Source of the DNA: Hanleya hanleyi
Lineage: Eukaryota > Mollusca > Polyplacophora > Lepidopleurida > Hanleyidae
Direction of reading: 5' to 3'
NCBI GenBank assembly: GCA_036873755.1
Contig: JAVTVY010025154.1
Span: 50,397-114,396 of the forward strand
DNA length: 64,000 nucleotides
Within the stretch, counting starts at the first letter, position 1. The number at the start of each line of letters is the position of its first letter. This document shows positions 57,983-64,000 of this stretch, piece by piece. Under the pieces are notes generated by a model that was not told the DNA's origin, ran no database searches, and saw only the letters and a list, made by a program, of their open reading frames with translations. The position numbers and the translations under genes are program-made.

Positions 57983-59715
57983 ATACGCCCGCCAAAAAGG
58001 CGGACGTATTATGTGATGGCGGTTTCCGTCCGTCTGTCCGTGTGTCCGTCCGTCCGTCTGTCCGTCCCCCGTGTCCGGTCTATATCTGGAACACTTTTCT
58101 ATTTACAGTTCCAATTTTTGGTGAGTGGATACCCTATGGGGAGACGATGTGTCGCGTACAAAAATGAAGGTCGAGGTCAGAGGTCAAAGGTCAAAGGTCA
58201 CTGGCCTGAAAAACAGGAAATCACTAAAGTGTTCGTGTCCAGTCTATATCTCTGAATGTTTTCTATCCACAGTTGCAAATTTTTGTGAGTGGATACATCA
58301 GGTGGAGACGATGTGTCGCGTACCGAAATTCAGGTCGAGGTCAGAGGTCAAAGGTCACTGTTGCCTAAAATCAGGAAATTATTGATCATTGATAGTTTTC
58401 TATCTACAGTTCTAATTTTTGGTGAGTGGATGCCCTAGGGGAGGACGAAGTGTTGCATACCAAATGTAGGTCGAGGTCAAAGGTCACTTGCCTAAAATCA
58501 GGAAATCACTGATCATTGACAGTTTTCTATCTACAGTTCCAATTTTTGGTGAGTGGATTCCCTAGCGGAGGATGATGTGTCGCATACCAAATGTAGGTCG
58601 AGGTCAGAGGTCAAAGGTCACTGGCCAAAAAATCAGGAAATTATTGAAAATTGCAAAAAAAAATGTGAGTGGATTCAGTAGGGGGAAAAGAAGTGTCACA
58701 TACCAAAAATTAGGTCAAGGTCAAAGGTCACTATGACCCCAAAATCAGGAAATCATTCAAAATAACTTCTTTTTTTTCAGTGGATACAGGGCATGATTTG
58801 TCACAAACCAAAATGTAGATCAAAGGTCAAGGTCACTGTGACCCCAAATCAGGAAATTTAAAAAAAAGCATAATATTTTGTGTCTATAGATACATTAAGC
58901 GAAGACAATGTGTCACATACCAAAATTCAGGTCAAGGTCACTATGACCCCAACATCAAAAAATCATTAATAATGAAATTTTGTTTCCATCAATACATTAG
59001 GGGAAGTTGATGTCATGTACCAAAATTTAGGTCAAGGTCACTGTGACCCTAAATAGGTAAATCATTAAAAAAAATTGTGTGTAAGTAGATACGTTAGGGG
59101 GAGACAATGTGTCACATATCAAAATTGATGTCCAGAGTCCGTCTGTCCGTCCCCCGTGTCCGGTCTATATCTGGAACAGTTTTCTATTTACAGTTCCAAT
59201 TTTTGGTGAGTGGATACCCTACAGGGAGATGATGTGTCGCGTACAAAAATGAAGGTCGCGGTCAGAGGTCAAAGGTCACTGGCCTGAAAAACAGGAAATC
59301 AGTGAAGTGTTCGTGTCCGGTCTATATCTCTGGATGTTTTCTATCCACAGTTGCAATTTTTTGTGAGTGGATACATCAGGTGGAGACGATGGGTCACATA
59401 CCAAAATTCAGGTCGAGGTCAGAGGTCAAATGTCACTGTTGCCTAAAAATCAGGAAATCATTGATAGTTTTCTATCTACAGTTCAAATTTTTGGCGAGTG
59501 GATGCCCTAGCGGGAAACAATGTCTTACATGCCAAATGTAGGTCGAGGTCAGAGGTCAAAGGTCAGTGTGAATGAAAAATCAGGAAATCATTATAAATTT
59601 CTAATTTTTTGTGAGTGGATTCAATAGGGGGAAATAAAGTGTTGCATATCAAAATATAGGTCAAGGTCGAAGGTCAAAGGTCATTGTGACCCAAAAATCA
59701 GGAAATTATTAAAAA
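57983..59715. mobile_element. Hairpin-headed element with AGGTCA-rich tandem core
   Basis: The terminal hairpin ATACGCCCGCC-AAAAA-GGCGGACGTAT is followed by TTATG and (CCGT)n. About a dozen 115-165-bp units come next, with the consensus order TTTTCTATCTACAGTT, AATTTTTGGTGAGTGGAT, GACGATGTGTC, AGGTCGAGGTCAGAGGTCAA, AGGTCACT and CAGGAAATCA. A ~1080-bp block is duplicated (58061 and 59140). The core resumes at 62270, and a palindromic ATACGGGCGTAT at 63328 may be the distal end. Confidence 0.75.
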
Positions 59716-62270
59716 TAACATTTTTAAACAGGGAAAATTCCCTGTTTCTTGCCATGCTAGGTGAACTGGCTTATGGGTAATTTCAGAGGTGCGATCTATC
59801 CAAGCGGTATGGTTTTCATTACAACACCCCTGCGCAAAATGAGAGAATGACTGAAAGTTCCGCGTCACTCCGTTTATTGAATGCGCTATGAAGTAGTTCG
59901 ACCTAGTTTCGAATAATTTCTCTGAATTAATCTCACGACGAGCCGTTTCTAGGTGCAGATATTGAAGAATATGTGGAATGCGTTTCCTGGACAACACTTC
60001 TGCTGATATCTTGAGAGATTTTCTTCGAAAGATTGTGTTTTGTCTGTAAACTGGTCAATATGGCACAGGTCGTAGTCACGGAATATGCCCACTTCATCTT
60101 CGGTTCTGATAGCCAATGAAATACACCGAATTTACGAAAAGACGTCATGTTTTAAGATCGGCTGAACCGCACTGCCAAAATTATAGTGCAGTCCCGGTGA
60201 GAGAGTTTGAAAAGGAGAGACGAGGAGGCAGTTTCGTTTTCGTTCCATCAGTCGACTGGAGAGTTTTGACACTGTGCGAGTGTGACATTCGGACAGATCG
60301 AGGTGTGTAAAACATTTTATACCCGTCACTGAATTCATTACTTGTTTCCCGGCGCACACGTGTTAATATTATCAAATAAATGAATGTTGCAAGTTTCCGC
60401 GCTACTGCGTGACTGAAAGCATGCACATGGCATTACTGAAAGCCGCCGTTTTGTGTGCTAAGTTTGAAAAAATTTCTTGCAAGGAAAACTTGATTTATTT
60501 CATCAAGCGAAAGCATCCGTTTTACTGCAATTTTCACATTGACTGATCTTATCGTCCTGCATCATTTGTCATCCAGCAAAAATAATGTTCTTGATTCTTA
60601 CCATATCCGTAATGGCAGCTCGTTGAACAGGTCAGGGAAAAGGACTAACTGGGATATATATCCCAATTGGGATAAAATATCGCAATTTGAATATTTGTTC
60701 ATACTTCCATATGTTCAAGCTGGCATATTGTGCTAGTAGTTCTTCTGTTCGTTTAAAGACATACAACAGTGGTTATTGATGGGAAGTATACTGCAACAAC
60801 AGCATCAAAAAGTATTGCACGTAATTGCAATTGCACAGATAATAATGTCGACGAGAAAAGGTCAGCAAAATTATACAATCGTATTGTCAGTTTTGTGAAG
60901 TAGATTCTATCTTGTTTTTGGTAGTTTTGATGACGAAATCCGACATTGCCGTTTAGTATGAAAATCGGTGAAAATATCCCAATTAGGATATATTTCAATA
61001 TCCAAACTTTGATTTAATATCTTAGGTGGGATATATACCCAATCTTAATAAATTAATATCCTATCAATGCTCCCCAATCGTATATGTCGCTATGTAGGAT
61101 CTTACTGATTTCAATTGAATTTTGTGTTCGGAGCGCCCAGCTCATGAATATTTAATAGTCTTATGACATCACAACCGCATTTAACTACTTTACTTGAGTC
61201 GGGCAGGGGGGATAGGTTCATGGACTCAAGGTTACGTCAAGGACGAGTCCATAATTCTACCCCGCATTATGGAGCCAACCTGGCGGGTGGGCGGCAACAT
61301 CAGAAGATTCTCCCACAGCTTGGCGTGTGCTTCGGCTGAGCCAACCAGAAAGCACTTGTCATTACGTTCCCTTCAAAGCACTATGAAAACCTCTCGGGAT
61401 CGGTCAACACGCGCCTTACTGCAAGCCGGTTAGATCCTAACAGCGACATATCCAAATGGGGAAGCCGTTAGGATTTAATTTTAATTAGATTGGATATACC
61501 CCACTTAGTGCTTTGCTCTGACCTGTTGAAGTTGACAAAATAATTTTCCGTTTGGGCCAGGCAGTGGAGGTAAATTTATTTTTTGATGTTAATAATGGTT
61601 TCTGTGTCTGTGATTGAATTTTTTAGTAACGTAAGGGTATTTTTTCTGTGTGCAATTGCTGAATGGATTTTAAAATAATTATTCGATGTACCGGTAGGCA
61701 TACGTGTAATCTTGAAGAAGACCTATAGGCTACTTATATTATTTTCTGGTTGTCAATTGCCACACAAATAAATTATGAATATGAATCAGATTCAGTGACT
61801 TCATTCTTGTACATGTCTACAATAACAATGTCATTGAGCTTTGGCTGCCGGTTGCTGTGTGCATGAATACATAAACCATGAATGAAAGCCAATCTGCTTC
61901 CTGGGCAACAATGTTCACTATGATGCGGACACCGACCTCTGCAATATTGTAGGGTTACTACCAAAATGTTATCTTGTTTAGTTCAGATAATATACAATTT
62001 TTAATTTTCGGTGTTGTGTTCTTTATCGGGGAAAGGTAATTTCATTGGGTTGTCAAACAATTGTGATAACAGTTGAACGCCTCAACAAAATTGTTTCCAT
62101 CGTCCACTGGTACCACATATGCAACTCTCATTTGCCTAGACTTTCTTTACAGTATTGATGAAGTGTCTTCAATAATTAGAGCTAAGCTTCACAAATTCAC
62201 ATCACGTATGCAACGAGAGACACATCAGAAATAGATTGAACAGGACCAATTCCTTCCCTGTTTTTTAGCA
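59716..62270. other. Insert splitting the AGGTCA-rich element
   Basis: A ~2.5-kb block without the tandem unit. It begins at a perfect palindrome, AACAGGGAAAATTCCCTGTT, and ends near AATTCCTTCCCTGTTTTTT. It includes GGGATATATATCCC and related GATATATCC palindromes at 60650-61045. Open frames of 60-99 codons show no known domain, so I call no gene. Confidence 0.4.
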
Positions 62271-63345
62271 GCCTTGGATGCTTTCATTTTGTGTCAGTAG
62301 ATACATTAGGGGGACTCAATGTGTCACATATTAAAATGTAGGTCAAGGTCAAATGTCAAGGTCACTGTGACTCCAGAATCAAGAAATCTTTGAAAAGTAC
62401 TTTTTTTGTGTCAGTAGATACATTACGGGGACATGTGTCACGTACCAAAATGTAGGTCAAGGCCGAACATCATGGTCATGGTGACCCCTAAAATCATGAA
62501 ATTCATATAAATCATGATTTTTTTTGTCCATTGATATATTGACAGAAGACGATGTGTCGTGCACCAAAGTTTATCTCAACGTCAAAGGTCAAGGTCACTG
62601 TGACCCCAAAATCAGGAAATCATTAAGTCACATTTTCATATGCCTGTCAAAGACGAGGTCATGTAATGCGATGTTGCGTTCTGTCCATTCATCCATTAAC
62701 ATTTGTTGTCCATGCGATATCTCTAGTTTCAAGGTATGGAATGGTATCAAATACCTACTCGCATGGCGAAGATGAGCCATACATCAATTTGTCAAATGTC
62801 AAGGTCACAGTCCCCCAGAACTGAATCAAGTTTAGCTGACTATATGTGTTAGGTTGGAATATTCAGAGTTCTCTCCCCTACATGTATATGGCATTTGTCC
62901 TGTGGAGTTGTCTCCCGTGTTTGAAACAGCTACATTTAGTTAAACTGTTGTGAAATAAAAACCATACATTTACTAATTTAATGTGGACTTCATACCTGTT
63001 TATCAACTCAAGAACAAAGGTTTACTTCATCACTTCTTCCTTCATGAAAAATTCTCTTGTCTGAAAGAAATCCATTTGCAAGAAAAGTACTATTTTCTTG
63101 TGTTTGACTATTGTCGATTTCATTGTGGGATATGTGAGCTCTCGGTTCTTGCTCCAAGGTCACCTAGTTTCCAAGAGAAGCTCATTTTAGTTTATCATTC
63201 AATTTTAGATGTGATATGTTACATTCTCAGAAGCACAAAATTGTAGACCTTTTTCTGGATTGCTAGCTACCAATTGGAATCAAGGCGATTAAACAACCTT
63301 GAAATTTGGACCAATGTAATTCGAGATATACGGGCGTATATTGAA
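62271..63345. repeat. Distal part of the AGGTCA-rich element
   Basis: Three or four more units (GTCAGTAGATACATTAGGGG, TGTCACATA..AAAATGTAGG, TCAAGGTCACTGTGAC, AATCAGGAAAT) are followed by ~600 bp of diverged sequence. It closes with the palindromes ATACGGGCGTAT and AGCCC-TTT-GGGCT at 63328-63357, plausible terminal structures. Confidence 0.6.
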
Positions 63346-64000
63346 GCCCTTTGGGCTCTTGTTGTTGTTTGGCATTTTATTTGCCGGCATTGTTTCAGAT
63401 AGAATACAACAGCTAATTCATACAATCAGGAATGAAAAGGGGGTTAAATCTTTATGTTCAAACTGTCATAGGAAAAATATAAGTGGCAATTGAAAATTTT
63501 ATGTTTATTCAATTCAGTGGGCCGTGAAACACAAAATAGAGTTGGTGTTGCCTCACACTGGGTTTCACCCATTGGTAAAGAAATCCATTCTCAGAGGCAC
63601 TACTACCAGGCATGATTCCTGATTGCTCATCCCTCAGGCATATGTGCCCCACCCTCTGTCCCATCCTAAAAACAATTGCCACGTCTAATAGGAGGTGTGC
63701 CCGAATTGGGGAGATCTAAGCCCTATGAGTACCAAATTATGTGTTAAACAAATATCTGGGGAAATGCTCTTCGCCCGTGTTTCACACGAGCTTTCATTGT
63801 ACTATAGAAATGACCCTATCCATCGTAGAGTGTAGTTTTCTTCAAATCTATCCAACATTCTGGCAGTGAGTTAATGAACTGTAATTTGGGATAGTGATAC
63901 CGTGTGTAAAACCGTGGAATCTGGGTGCAAAGTAATCTAGTACGGTACTGTTTACTAGTTTACTAGTATCTCAAATTTCAGCTCGATTATTCTAGTTAGT
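63346..64000. other. No gene seen
   Basis: Sequence to the window edge without recognised exon, repeat or motif. Confidence 0.5.

Noticed and set aside
59697..60426. Overlapping frames of 64-99 codons on both strands, considered as a gene 5' end
   Set aside because: No domain, no phase-consistent exon chain, and the block lies inside a repeat-split insert.
61194..61433. 79-codon frame with Arg/Ser-rich end
   Set aside because: No recognisable domain, no splice context and no supporting neighbours. Length is within chance expectation.
62983..63246. 87-codon frame near the distal end of the AGGTCA element
   Set aside because: It lies in diverged repeat sequence, and no domain is seen.

Overview
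The window comes from an intron-rich, repeat-laden animal genome. Lophotrochozoan, most likely mollusc, is my inference: short exons sit in large introns full of minisatellites, foldback DNA elements, a tRNA-derived SINE, a Penelope-like retroelement and Helitron/pearl-like tandem-repeat elements of the kind known from bivalves and gastropods. Nothing bacterial is present.

One gene dominates. On the minus strand, 24 coding exons between 47838 and 8721 form a phase-consistent chain of 2658 bp (886 codons) that I identify as EEA1, the early endosome antigen 1 tether. The N terminus carries EEA1-type C2H2 fingers with exactly the human spacing (C-X2-C-X12-H-X4-H). A long coiled coil follows, with several stretches directly alignable to human EEA1 (EEKWYTDELKKE, QRPGADDV..QVQTLMD, IEAGEGTETVINQL, SEASKNSQRSDLENH). 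The chain is still open at 8721. The remaining coiled coil and the C-terminal FYVE domain must lie beyond position 1. The most notable biology is that there are three consecutive finger exons where human EEA1 has one finger. Since this finger is the N-terminal Rab5-binding site, the protein could bind Rab5 multivalently or choose fingers by splicing.

Layout: 1-6690 is a 186-bp satellite interrupted by a 1.84-kb Helitron-like element, inserted cleanly between A and T. 7032-8696 is a TAA-flanked foldback element. 8721-20879 holds exons 24 to 11 with MITEs, a SINE and small tandem repeats. 21366-24668 is a 59-bp minisatellite. 25291-28260 holds a TTAA MITE, a SINE with a perfect 12-bp target duplication and pearl-like tandem repeats. 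28475-32633 holds exons 10 to 8, with a CAGG-ended element carrying a decayed Penelope-like reverse transcriptase. 32817-36422 is a 53-bp minisatellite, itself broken by a transposon remnant. 36569-47838 holds exons 7 to 1 with more foldback elements and a long hairpin.

From 48060 to 64000 no gene is supported. It holds CAGG-ended DNA-transposon relics, an LTR-retroelement primer-binding-site relic, a 1.6-kb G/T-rich minisatellite (52510-54120), and two hairpin-headed tandem-repeat elements. One of these carries CTCF-like motifs (55138-56300). The other carries many AGGTCA nuclear-receptor half-sites (57983-63345).
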